From Vibrionales bacterium SWAT-3 (GTDB lineage Bacteria; Pseudomonadota; Gammaproteobacteria; Enterobacterales; Vibrionaceae), in NCBI GenBank assembly GCA_000169995.1, contig AAZW01000018.1, positions 1 through 64,000 of the forward strand: a stretch of 64,000 nucleotides of DNA, in the 5' to 3' direction. Numbering within the stretch: position 1 is the stretch's first letter; each line of letters starts with the position of its first letter. The notes under the pieces are model-generated. The model was not told where the DNA came from. It searched no databases and saw only the letters and a list, made by a program, of their open reading frames with translations. Both the position numbers and the translations under genes were made by a program. Shown here piece after piece: positions 1 through 7,673 of this stretch.

Positions 1-102
1 GATACCTCCATTTACCTCAATAACCCAAACATCATCGGCTTGAACATTTACCGAACTGAACAACAGAAGAAATGCGAACAGGTACTTTAAAATAAAAGTC
101 AT
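1..102 (-). CDS. N-terminus of exported protein, possibly NfeD-type (partial)
   Basis: Only the first 34 codons are inside the window; the gene runs off the left edge. It starts at ATG (102-100) behind a good ribosome binding site (AAGGAG just upstream on the minus strand). The translation begins with a short basic end, a hydrophobic stretch of about 15 residues and a signal-peptidase-like VQA-DD site, followed by a VWVIEVNGGI beta-strand. That start resembles the ClpP-class membrane protease NfeD, where the mature chain opens with a similar strand. With so little sequence the family is a suggestion only; that it is an exported protein is fairly safe. Confidence 0.55.
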   Translation of the reverse strand, partial: MTFILKYLFAFLLLFSSVNVQADDVWVIEVNGGI

Positions 103-572
103 GTCTCTCTCCTTACAACTGAGATGCTAGATAGACGTTTTATTTAAAGCGCAGAGGTAACATCTTGGTAATAAATCGATACCTTAAGCATAGTTCAGGC
201 TAAATTTCATACAACACTTCCATTTAGAATCACTAAGAGCATAGCGAGCAAAAAAAGCGCACAAATGAAAACCAAATGTTAATAATGCAACCTAAATACT
301 TAAGGATAAAAAAACATTCATAAAACACAACACCTGCTCACATTTATAAACTTGGCAAATATCAGAACAAGAAAAAACAAAAGCAATCGTTTGCTCTGGT
401 ATAAAAAAACACCAAACAACGGTAGGCCTACAATTTTTGGCGTAGTTTCATCTCAGCTCATATTGATAAATGTAAAGGATACGTGTAAAACTCTTCGCGA
501 AATATTTATCCAATGGTACATCGTACATTGGTGAGTAGTTCTGGGAATTTTATATTTAGTAGCACAGAGGTT
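103..572. other. intergenic region, divergent promoters, no gene seen
   Basis: An A+T-rich gap of 470 bp between two divergent genes. Short open frames here have no ribosome binding site and no recognisable protein. It must hold the promoters of both flanking genes, but I cannot place -35/-10 elements or an operator with confidence. Confidence 0.5.
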
Positions 573-1832
573 ATGGAAGTGTTAAAAGAAAAGAGTTTAC
601 TAAGCAACATTGGCGTTCAAGTCGTTATTGCAATGTTCATCGGTACCCTAGTTGGTGCGATGATGGGTGACAGCGCAACAATGTTCGCTCCACTGGGTGC
701 TATCTTCATCAACTTGATCAAGATGCTGGTTATCCCTCTCGTTGCGGTTGCCCTAATTTCAGGTGCAGCAGGTCTAGGTAATAGCTCATCTGCTGGTAAG
801 GTTGGTATCACAACCCTTGGTTACTTCGCACTAACGTCTGCACTTGCTGTAGCGCTAGCGCTTGTAATGGGTGAAGTATTCGAACCAGGTCGTGGTATCG
901 ATGTTTCTGGCGTAGAAGGCATGTTCTCTTCTGAGTACGCTGCGAAAGGCGAACTGCCAACATTCTGGGCAACTATCACCGGCATGATCCCTACCAACGT
1001 TTTCCAATCATTGAACGAAGCAAACATTCTGCAAATCCTAGTTTTCTGCTTGTTCTTTGGTATTGCGCTTTCTAAGCAAGCGAAAGAAAAACGTGACCCT
1101 ATCATCAATGGCGTAAATGCGATTGTTGACGCGATGGTTTGGATGATCAACAAGGTAATGATCATCGCTCCACTTGGTGTATTTGGTCTGATGGCTGAAG
1201 CAGTAGGTACATTCGGTTTTGGCGCACTAATGGTTGTGTTCAAACTGTTTGTTGTTTACATCGCCGCTATCCTGATCTTCGGCTTTGTTGCTTACCCGCT
1301 AATGATTCAAATCTTCACTAAGACTTCAGCTAAGAAATTCCTAGTTGCAATGAAGAAGCCTCAAGCGGTTGCTCTTTCAACAGCATCTTCAATGGCTACA
1401 CTGCCTGTAACTATGGACACTGTAGAAAACGAGCTAGGTGTGCGTAACTCTACAGCTTCGTTCGTTCTGCCTTTAGGTGCAACGATCAACATGTCTGGTA
1501 ACGCGATTTACTACGGCCTAGTGGCTATCTTCTTCGCACAGCTGTTCAACATCGACCTATCTATGGGTGCTTACGTTGCAATCATCGTAACATCAACACT
1601 AGGCGCAGTTGGTCAAGCAGGTGTTCCTGGTCCTTCTTTCCTAGTTGTTGCCGTTCTTCTGGCGGCTGGTATCCCTATCGAAGGTCTACCTCTGTTGTTC
1701 GCTCTAGACCGTATCTTCGACATGATTCGTACAGCACTGAACATCACTGGTGATGCAGCATGTGCAGTTATCGTTGACTCTCTAATTGAAGACGAAGCGA
1801 AAGAAGCTGAGTTACAAAAACAGCAAGCATAA
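573..1832 (+). CDS. dicarboxylate/amino acid:cation symporter (DAACS/SLC1 family)
   Basis: A 419-residue inner-membrane sodium- or proton-coupled carrier of the GltP/DctA family. The ATG at 573 is chosen over an in-frame ATG at 513 because AGAGG sits just upstream (565-570) and the extra 20 residues do not look like the family N-terminus. Visible family features are the serine-rich re-entrant hairpin (STASSMATLP), the TM7 segment and the C-terminal DRIFDMIRTALNITGD block, which holds the substrate- and ion-binding Asp and Arg residues. The TM7 motif, usually NMDGT, reads NMSGN here, so the substrate may not be glutamate or a C4-dicarboxylate. The gene is monocistronic and its terminator is split by an IS. 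Confidence 0.88.
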   Translation: MEVLKEKSLLSNIGVQVVIAMFIGTLVGAMMGDSATMFAPLGAIFINLIKMLVIPLVAVALISGAAGLGNSSSAGKVGITTLGYFALTSALAVALALVMGEVFEPGRGIDVSGVEGMFSSEYAAKGELPTFWATITGMIPTNVFQSLNEANILQILVFCLFFGIALSKQAKEKRDPIINGVNAIVDAMVWMINKVMIIAPLGVFGLMAEAVGTFGFGALMVVFKLFVVYIAAILIFGFVAYPLMIQIFTKTSAKKFLVAMKKPQAVALSTASSMATLPVTMDTVENELGVRNSTASFVLPLGATINMSGNAIYYGLVAIFFAQLFNIDLSMGAYVAIIVTSTLGAVGQAGVPGPSFLVVAVLLAAGIPIEGLPLLFALDRIFDMIRTALNITGDAACAVIVDSLIEDEAKEAELQKQQA

Positions 1833-1853
1833 ATTTCGATTACATCGGAAAAC

Positions 1854-1867
1854 AAAAAGCCACTCTA
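1854..1867 (+). terminator. left arm of symporter terminator, split by an IS
   Basis: A5 followed by GCCACTC (1859-1865). The matching arm GAGTGGC with T6 lies at 3297-3309, beyond the IS. Removing the IS and one CTA copy restores GCCACTC-TAT-GAGTGGC-T6, a textbook intrinsic terminator. The insertion separates the two arms by about 1.4 kb. Confidence 0.85.
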
Positions 1868-1898
1868 TGAAGTGACCCCGTAAAGTTGGACATTTCTG

Positions 1899-2612
1899 TT
1901 AAGCGGCTTTCAAGGCCTGAGTTCGATATTCTATCGGAGTCAGGCCTTTTAGTTTCACTTTTATACGTTTGGTATTGTAGTACTCGATATACTCTTTGAT
2001 TTGCGCTATCAGAGCATCTGCATCTTCAAAGCTTTGGTTGTGATACATCTCTGTTTTGAGTAAAGCAAAAAAATTTTCAGCAACAGCATTATCCAAGCAG
2101 TTACCTTTTCTCGACATGCTTTGCGTTAACCCACTCTCCGCTACCTTTTTCTGATACTGTCGATGACGATATTGCCAACCTTGGTCGCTATGTATAATTG
2201 GCTTTGAGTTGGGTTTAAGCGTTGATATAGCCTCCGTTAGCATATCCGTGACAAGCGGCAAGCAGGCATTCTTGGCCACTCTATAAGCAACCACCTCCTG
2301 AGTAAACAAGTCGACAACGGGAGATAAGTATACTTTCTGCTCTTTGACTTTAAACTCCGTGACATCAGTTACCCATTTTTCATCGGGTTGAGTCGCACTA
2401 AAATCTCTTTCAAGCACGTTAGGAGCAGCTGTTCCAGACTCTCCTCGGTATGAACGATACTTTTTAATCCTGACCGTCGATTTAAGGTTGAGCTGGGCCA
2501 TAAGCCTTTGAACCGTTTTGTGATTAAGCACGAACCCCCGATTTTTTAGTTCCAAGTGAATACGGCGGTAGCCATATCGTCCCTTATGTTCATGATAAAT
2601 TGACTTTATCAA
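1899..2612 (-). CDS. IS150-type transposase OrfB (DDE integrase domain)
   Basis: The rve integrase core catalyses strand transfer. The DDE triad is visible as the Asp in VTDVTEF, the Asp in HSDQGWQY and the Glu in AVAENFF, with the usual K(R/K) seven residues later. The interval given starts at TTG 2612, but the same frame stays open upstream to at least 2771 and encodes the expected N-terminal helix (YPLKHLLHTLQLAKSVFYY), so the true product is longer. That frame is +1 (equivalently -2) relative to orfA, not the -1 relation usual for IS150. Either production works differently here or this copy carries a 1-nt indel in an A-run. Confidence 0.85.
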   Translation of the reverse strand: MIKSIYHEHKGRYGYRRIHLELKNRGFVLNHKTVQRLMAQLNLKSTVRIKKYRSYRGESGTAAPNVLERDFSATQPDEKWVTDVTEFKVKEQKVYLSPVVDLFTQEVVAYRVAKNACLPLVTDMLTEAISTLKPNSKPIIHSDQGWQYRHRQYQKKVAESGLTQSMSRKGNCLDNAVAENFFALLKTEMYHNQSFEDADALIAQIKEYIEYYNTKRIKVKLKGLTPIEYRTQALKAA

Positions 2613-2736
2613 CCGCAGCTCACGTTCGTAGCTATTTGGGCGCTTGCTCGTTTGAGCCTGATAATAAAAGACACTTTTTGCCAGCTGTAGAGTGTGCAGT
2701 AAGTGCTTTAACGGGTACTTGCCTTTAGAGTTAGAG

Positions 2737-3246
2737 CTATGACCGCTTTTTCTTTGTTCGACGGTTTTTTTCCTGCTCCAACTCTTCCAACTTTTTTAGA
2801 ACGGCATTCTCGGTTCGCAAGTAGAGCAACTCCTCTTTTAGCTCCTCAAGCGTCATTTCATCATCAGGCTTAGTGGTACGTTGAGGGTGCTGTTTCATTG
2901 GAGGTCTTCCTTTCTGGCGCATTTTGAGCCCTTTGATACCGAGCTCATTAAATCTTTTGAGCCAGACAGAGAGTATCCCAGGGGATGAGAGGTTTAATAT
3001 TGCGCTAGTGTGCGTGAGAGACCAATCATTCGTCCACATTAAATTCAATGCTTTTCGTTTTTCCTGAGCAGTAGCAGCATGCTTAGTTGGTAAAAATGAG
3101 TTAGCACCATGGATGGCAAAGACTTGAGCCCAATACCGTATCTGTCTTGAAGAAATTGAATATTGTTTTGCTAAGTAGAGAGATGATGTGCCATCTAAGT
3201 ATTGCTTAGCAATGATACATTTTAGCTCTCGGTTATATTTGGACAT
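2737..3246 (-). CDS. IS150-type transposase OrfA (helix-turn-helix)
   Basis: A 169-residue DNA-binding subunit of the IS transposase. It has two helix-turn-helix segments (roughly residues 1-55 and 60-115, with a KGRPP hinge) and a leucine-zipper-like C-terminus (LEELKEELLYLRTENAVLKKLEELEQE) that normally mediates multimerisation. It ends in a lysine/arginine run encoded by A-rich DNA (A7 at 2765-2771 and A5 at 2747-2751 on the coding strand), the usual place for frameshifting into orfB in this family. Confidence 0.9.
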   Translation of the reverse strand: MSKYNRELKCIIAKQYLDGTSSLYLAKQYSISSRQIRYWAQVFAIHGANSFLPTKHAATAQEKRKALNLMWTNDWSLTHTSAILNLSSPGILSVWLKRFNELGIKGLKMRQKGRPPMKQHPQRTTKPDDEMTLEELKEELLYLRTENAVLKKLEELEQEKNRRTKKKRS

Positions 3247-3379
3247 AAAAAGACCCCCAATAATTGGTGTCCAACTATTGGGGGTCAGTTCACTATGAGT
3301 GGCTTTTTTACGCTTTAAGATAAGGTTATTGCTGAACTAAATTCGTAGGCTTCAGTCTTTTTGATGCTCTACACACCAC

Positions 3380-3961
3380 TCAGTATGCGTAGCTATTTTC
3401 TTTCTTGAACAAGCTCGCGATAACTTCTTGATAGTGCATCAAGTTAAATGTCGAACTCTCAGAGTTGTACTTTTGCTGCCTTGTTTCTAAATAAGGCTGA
3501 GAAACCAGTGAACTTACCAGCATCTGATAATAGTGAAAGTTGGATTCGTTACAGCCATCAACTAAATAAAGGAGATTTTCAAGAGTTTTGTGATAGATGA
3601 AACCGAACTTAGATTCTTTTAACCTTTGTACATTGTCGTGATTAAAAGAGTTACCACCAAGGGTGAATAATAAAAATATATTTGGCGCACTTTCCCAAAA
3701 TTCAATAAGCTCTGAGATTAACTCTTGTAGCTGTACCCCTTCCACTCTTTGATATTTTGAAAACTGTTCCTTAAATCGATTTGTATGCTCTTCAATGAGC
3801 TGGTCAAAAAGCTGTTCTTTATTGTTGAAGTAATAAAGAATTAAAGCAGGACTTACCCCTGCAGATTTGGCAATAGAGCGAATTGATACTTTATTATAAG
3901 GCTGAGAAATAAATAACTTTTCTGCTGCACTTAATATTTCTTCTCTTTTTTCTTTTGGCAT
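3380..3961 (-). CDS. TetR/AcrR family transcriptional regulator
   Basis: A repressor-type regulator of 193 residues from the ATG at 3961. A TTG 66 nt upstream is in frame but would add a non-family leader. The N-terminal domain has the standard TetR helix-turn-helix (KVSIRSIAKSAGVSPALILYYFNNKEQLF, roughly residues 24-52). The C-terminal ligand-binding half is unassigned. Its promoter region (3962-4267) holds perfect direct and inverted repeats suggesting autoregulation. It lies downstream of, and on the same strand as, the chemoreceptor-porin operon. Whether it controls that operon is inference. Confidence 0.85.
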   Translation of the reverse strand: MPKEKREEILSAAEKLFISQPYNKVSIRSIAKSAGVSPALILYYFNNKEQLFDQLIEEHTNRFKEQFSKYQRVEGVQLQELISELIEFWESAPNIFLLFTLGGNSFNHDNVQRLKESKFGFIYHKTLENLLYLVDGCNESNFHYYQMLVSSLVSQPYLETRQQKYNSESSTFNLMHYQEVIASLFKKENSYAY

Positions 3962-4008
3962 CAGATTGTATCCCACCCGCTTGTTTACATTTACCACACA
4001 TTTTATAA

Positions 4009-4144
4009 CTCTAAGAAACAATCTCAATATGAAAAAAACACATTAAATACACCGTTAGATAATCAAAACTTAGAAACCTAAATTTAATGTGTATTTTAGA
4101 TAATGTAATTAAAATCAAACTGAATAATTGCTCTAAGAAACAAT
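4009..4144. repeat. repeat-rich operator candidate upstream of tetR
   Basis: A perfect 14-bp direct repeat CTCTAAGAAACAAT occurs at 4009-4022 and 4131-4144. An 11-bp inverted repeat lies between the copies: ACACATTAAAT at 4038-4048 and ATTTAATGTGT at 4082-4092. All fall in the short gap upstream of the TetR gene, so they are good candidates for its binding sites. This is inference from position and symmetry only. Confidence 0.5.
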
Positions 4145-4236
4145 AACATATAGCTAAGCAATATCATGTAAGGGTTAAGTAAGGCTAGCTATCTTAAATG
4201 TAAGGACGATCAGCTTAAACGTAAGCCAATGTAAGA

Positions 4237-4259
4237 GTGGCGCTCATATTGAGCGCCAC
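4237..4259 (-). terminator. strong hairpin after the small binding-protein gene
   Basis: A perfect 10-bp stem GTGGCGCTCA / TGAGCGCCAC with a TAT loop lies just beyond the stop of the 4268-4663 gene. The U-tract on the minus strand is poor (TCTTACATT), so it may act as an mRNA 3'-end stabiliser as much as a terminator. Confidence 0.6.
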
Positions 4260-4267
4260 ATATAAAA

Positions 4268-4663
4268 TTAAAGTTTTAAAATCACTTTAACTGAACTATC
4301 AACTAAAGATTCATCGATATAAGCAATTGTATTTGTCGAGCTAGCAACCATGTCTTTTGCTAGGCTCTCCTGACCAACAGCCTTAGGTGGTTGACCTTTA
4401 CCCGTGAATACACGTTTTGCCCAGTATGCTTGCAACTGTGCTTCGGTTTTTTGGGTGATAGCTTGGTGAAATTCACCTTTCTTTGGGTGTCCGTCTTCCA
4501 AATCAACCGCTTCGATTTGTAGTGACTTCGCTTTTCCTAAGTACAACTTCTTAACCGTTGAAGCATCAAGCTCAGACATAGCTGGGTTACCAACTACAAC
4601 TAGGCCAGCGAATGCGTTCATGCTGCTAAGAAGAGCAGCGGCTACTAATGTTTTTTTCAACAT
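4268..4663 (-). CDS. small PstS-like periplasmic binding-fold protein
   Basis: A 131-residue exported protein with a signal peptide cleaved after NAFA. The mature chain (VVVGNPAMSELDASTVKKLYLGKAKSL..., then AYWAKRVFTGKGQPP and NTIAYID) matches the short PBP-like group usually annotated as phosphate ABC transporter substrate-binding protein. It is far shorter than true PstS (about 320 residues) and has no ABC permease nearby, so the phosphate label should not be taken literally. It is the last gene of a tight operon, 11 bp after the porin. Confidence 0.75.
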   Translation of the reverse strand: MLKKTLVAAALLSSMNAFAGLVVVGNPAMSELDASTVKKLYLGKAKSLQIEAVDLEDGHPKKGEFHQAITQKTEAQLQAYWAKRVFTGKGQPPKAVGQESLAKDMVASSTNTIAYIDESLVDSSVKVILKL

Positions 4664-4674
4664 GATTCTCTTCC

Positions 4675-5925
4675 TTAAAATACCGCATCAACTTTTACGG
4701 TGTACAAAATGTTATCGTCGTTCTTATATTCCGACGCTACACCACCATTCGTTGAACCAAAGCCAGTTAGGTAACTAATATCACCTTTTAGCGCAATATT
4801 CGGTAGGAAGTCCCAACGAGCACCAATGCTGTATGTTGTGCGCTGTGTGTTTAGCTTATCAGCCAATGCTTTTGCTGAACCGTATGCGTATTTCGCAGAC
4901 GCACTGGTTGGATTTTGAAGTACATTTGCAAGCTGACGGTTTGCTTCTGCATTTCGCTCGTCATCGTCCTGCGTTTCCATGTGTGACACGGTAATGTAAG
5001 GCGTTACTTCATCTAGACGGTATGCTGCTGTTAGGTATGCTGCATCCACATCGTAGTAGAACCCTTCAACGGTTGTGCGTGTCACTTCTGAAACCAGCAT
5101 TAGGTTGCCGTTTTCATATCGACCACCAACACCGTAAAACTTCGCTTTCTCGTCATCAAACGTTGAATTCAATACAGGCTTGCTGTTTACATTCCAGTTA
5201 GTTGAAGAGCTGATCACAGACTGTGCGTAAACAGCACGTAGTGTCCAAGTATCATCAGTCCAGTTAACTACACCACCAGCAATGTCATCAAACTGTGTAT
5301 CAGCGTTGTAGCTATGCTTTGATGCCGACAGCTTCTGTGAACCGGCAAAGCCTTGGAATGAAAGAGTGCTGTCATCTAGCTCCACATCATAAATGAAGTC
5401 ACCACCCGTTAGAGAGGTAAGCACGACTGAACCGTACACTTCATTAGGTACTCGTACACCAACTTGTGCGTAACCCACTTCTAGGTAATCAGAGTACATG
5501 AACAGTGGTAAACGTAATTTACCACCACGTACCGTTAAGTTCGGCGTTACTTTGTGGCTTAAGAATGCCCACTCAATATCTGGAGACCAGTTCTCTTTTT
5601 TATTACCACGAGCAACCATCTGAACAACGGCTGAAGTTGATTCATTAACTTCGAACTCACCTTGTAAACCAAACAAAGAACCTTCATCAAAACGTACTTT
5701 ATTCTCCGACTTCATGAAGCCGTGGTTTTGATTACCTAGTTGCATGTTCAAAGATGCAAAACCATTGAAACTAAATTTATCAGCAATTGAGTTTTGCTCT
5801 TTCGCTTCAAGGATAGCGACCTTTTTCTCTAGCTCAGCCAATTTTTGCTCATCTGAAGCATGTGCAGCAAAAGATGCCGCAAGCGCCACTGCTACAGGCA
5901 ATAAGCGAAATGGGGAGTTAGTCAT
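4675..5925 (-). CDS. outer-membrane porin with N-terminal coiled coil
   Basis: A 416-residue protein with a signal peptide (cleavage near AAHA-SDE), a short coiled coil (EQKLAELEKKVAILEAKE), and a beta-barrel of alternating amphipathic strands ending in a C-terminal phenylalanine (VKVDAVF), the signature recognised by the BAM complex. A GGAGAA ribosome site precedes the ATG. It is presumably a substrate channel in the outer membrane. It lies 12 bp after the chemoreceptor and 11 bp before the PBP-like gene, so all three are likely co-transcribed. The substrate is unknown. Confidence 0.82.
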   Translation of the reverse strand: MTNSPFRLLPVAVALAASFAAHASDEQKLAELEKKVAILEAKEQNSIADKFSFNGFASLNMQLGNQNHGFMKSENKVRFDEGSLFGLQGEFEVNESTSAVVQMVARGNKKENWSPDIEWAFLSHKVTPNLTVRGGKLRLPLFMYSDYLEVGYAQVGVRVPNEVYGSVVLTSLTGGDFIYDVELDDSTLSFQGFAGSQKLSASKHSYNADTQFDDIAGGVVNWTDDTWTLRAVYAQSVISSSTNWNVNSKPVLNSTFDDEKAKFYGVGGRYENGNLMLVSEVTRTTVEGFYYDVDAAYLTAAYRLDEVTPYITVSHMETQDDDERNAEANRQLANVLQNPTSASAKYAYGSAKALADKLNTQRTTYSIGARWDFLPNIALKGDISYLTGFGSTNGGVASEYKNDDNILYTVKVDAVF

Positions 5926-5937
5926 TATTGTTCTCCG

Positions 5938-7557
5938 TTATACTTTGAATTGTGATGTTGATTTACTCAGCTCTGTCACGATGCCACTCAACTGGTGACT
6001 CAGAGCTTCTAGTTGATCGGTAGACTGAGACACTTGGTGAGAGCACTGTCTAAAATCATCCATATGGGTATGAATTTGTTTTGAAGCGCGAGCTTGATGC
6101 TCTGTCGTACTCGCTATCTGACGGTTCAGCTCGGTAATTTCTTCGACCTGGCCGCTAATTTCTAATAGGTAATCACCGGCGTTTTGTGCATCCCCAACCG
6201 CTTGAGAAGAGCTGGCGAGACCTTGGTCCATTGCACCTACCGCCGCATTCGAACCCGACTTAAGCTCACCGAGTAAGGCATTTATCTCGGTTGCTGATTG
6301 TTGGGTGTTATTTGCGAGTACACGTACCTCATCAGAAACAACCGCAAAGCCGCGCCCATGCTCTCCTGCTCGAGCTGCTTCAATCGCCGCGTTTAGGGCC
6401 AATAGATTGGTTTGCTCGGCAACGCTTTGAATCGTGCTTAAAATTGAGCCAACGTTGCTCGCATTCTTGTCCAGTTCTTTCAATTTGGTTGCGGTATCAC
6501 GAATATTGCTCGCTAGTTCTTCTATCTCTTGGCTTGTTTTAAGCACCACTTGGGTACCCGTTTGAGCACTGGTATTCGCCTTTTGAGCTTGGGAGTCTGC
6601 ATGTGATGCAAAGCCAACGACTTGTTCAATAAGAGCAATGATATTGTTAACGGCGTCAGTCACTTCTTCGATGTGATCACGCTGGGTGCTGTTCAACGCT
6701 AGGGTTTGGTTGGACTCAGTACGGATTTTGTCACTTACAACCTCAAGTTCTTGCCCAATGCTTAACGTGCTTGCAATGATCCCTTGAAGCTTCTCAATGA
6801 ACTGATTAACGCTTTGTACTAAGGTGGCTATTTCATCTTTGCCGGAATAATCGATGCGAACGGTTAAATCACCATCTCCCGTTGCGATCGCTTGCATCTT
6901 CTCTGTAACAAGCAGGATTGAACTGATAACAGATTTGAAAATCGCATAGCCCACGATAAAGACAGACAAGACAAAGAAAACGCCAAGCCAGATAGACTGC
7001 TGAGCAGCATCGTTTGCGGCATTCTCTGAGTGCAATATGGTGTTTACTACATTTTGACTCGCTGATGAGCGAAGCACTTCACTTGCCGCAAGTAACGAAT
7101 CATATTCAGCAGTGAGCGCATTCGATCTTGCTGTAAGATTCTCGAAGGAGTCGTTCAAGTTAATAAAATCTAGACTTAACGCGTACGCGGAATCCGTGTA
7201 CTTTTTTAGCGAGGTCGACAGTTTGTTGAATGCTTGCGCCTGTGAAGGTAAAACATTGGCCCCTTTACTGGCTTCAACTTGAAGTTCAGATGATATTTGG
7301 CGCGCAAAGTCGAGAGCCTGCTCATCTTCCATGATCACAGCGGCTTCGAACTGCTGTTGAACATTTGGCAACAGCGAGTGAATTTTAGTGGCGTGCTCTA
7401 ATGCAGGGTAATAACTTATTTCTAACTGAGTTAGTCGTTGGCTATTATCGCGATGAATAAAAACATTGATGGTAATTATCGCCGCTAAACTGAGCGAGAT
7501 AATAGATAAAAGAACGACGAATTGTACTTTTATATTGATATAACGAGACAGTAGCAT
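5938..7557 (-). CDS. methyl-accepting chemotaxis protein
   Basis: A 539-residue transmembrane chemoreceptor. Order: TM1 (about 10-32), a helical periplasmic domain of about 150 residues of 4-helix-bundle type, TM2 (about 190-212), HAMP ([18 protein letters not shown]), and a long cytoplasmic coiled coil. The highly conserved hairpin tip that contacts CheA/CheW is intact ([29 protein letters not shown]). There is no C-terminal CheR-tether pentapeptide. It is the first gene of the receptor-porin-PBP operon, which suggests that it senses the ligand taken up through the porin, perhaps via the small binding protein. The start codon has only a weak ribosome site. Confidence 0.92.
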   Translation of the reverse strand: MLLSRYINIKVQFVVLLSIISLSLAAIITINVFIHRDNSQRLTQLEISYYPALEHATKIHSLLPNVQQQFEAAVIMEDEQALDFARQISSELQVEASKGANVLPSQAQAFNKLSTSLKKYTDSAYALSLDFINLNDSFENLTARSNALTAEYDSLLAASEVLRSSASQNVVNTILHSENAANDAAQQSIWLGVFFVLSVFIVGYAIFKSVISSILLVTEKMQAIATGDGDLTVRIDYSGKDEIATLVQSVNQFIEKLQGIIASTLSIGQELEVVSDKIRTESNQTLALNSTQRDHIEEVTDAVNNIIALIEQVVGFASHADSQAQKANTSAQTGTQVVLKTSQEIEELASNIRDTATKLKELDKNASNVGSILSTIQSVAEQTNLLALNAAIEAARAGEHGRGFAVVSDEVRVLANNTQQSATEINALLGELKSGSNAAVGAMDQGLASSSQAVGDAQNAGDYLLEISGQVEEITELNRQIASTTEHQARASKQIHTHMDDFRQCSHQVSQSTDQLEALSHQLSGIVTELSKSTSQFKV

Positions 7558-7602
7558 AAGGTTCTATTGAATTAGCGCAAATTGATAATTATGTTACCGC
7601 CA

Positions 7603-7622
7603 GTTCACTTTTATCGGTGAAC
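7603..7622. promoter_or_regulatory. 20-bp inverted repeat upstream of the chemoreceptor operon
   Basis: GTTCAC and GTGAAC arms separated by 8 nt, in the 116-bp gap between the REC-EAL gene and the chemoreceptor gene. Its size and place fit a dimeric repressor operator. It could be bound by the nearby TetR protein, though the same motif is not seen upstream of tetR. Confidence 0.35.
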
Positions 7623-7673
7623 ACATTCACTAAACAAATATCACTTTATGTTTAAATGGATCCCCTATTACCC

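Larger units (their letters stand above)
1868..3292 (-). mobile_element. IS3-family (IS150-group) insertion sequence
   Basis: A complete element of 1425 bp. Terminal inverted repeats of 25 bp lie at 1868-1892 and 3268-3292. Both begin TGAA, share TGACCCC and GTTGGACA blocks, and differ at only a few positions. The element is flanked by a 3-bp target duplication CTA (1865-1867 and 3293-3295), typical of this group. It encodes orfA and orfB on the minus strand. The catalytic DDE residues are present, so the copy may be active, apart from the orfA/orfB frame question noted under orfB. Confidence 0.93.

Noticed and set aside
352..534. Small open frame in the first intergenic gap
   Set aside because: Very A+T-rich, no ribosome site, no recognisable protein features; overlaps the promoter region of the symporter.
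513..572. N-terminal extension of the symporter
   Set aside because: No ribosome site at 513; ATG 573 has a good one and matches the usual family start.
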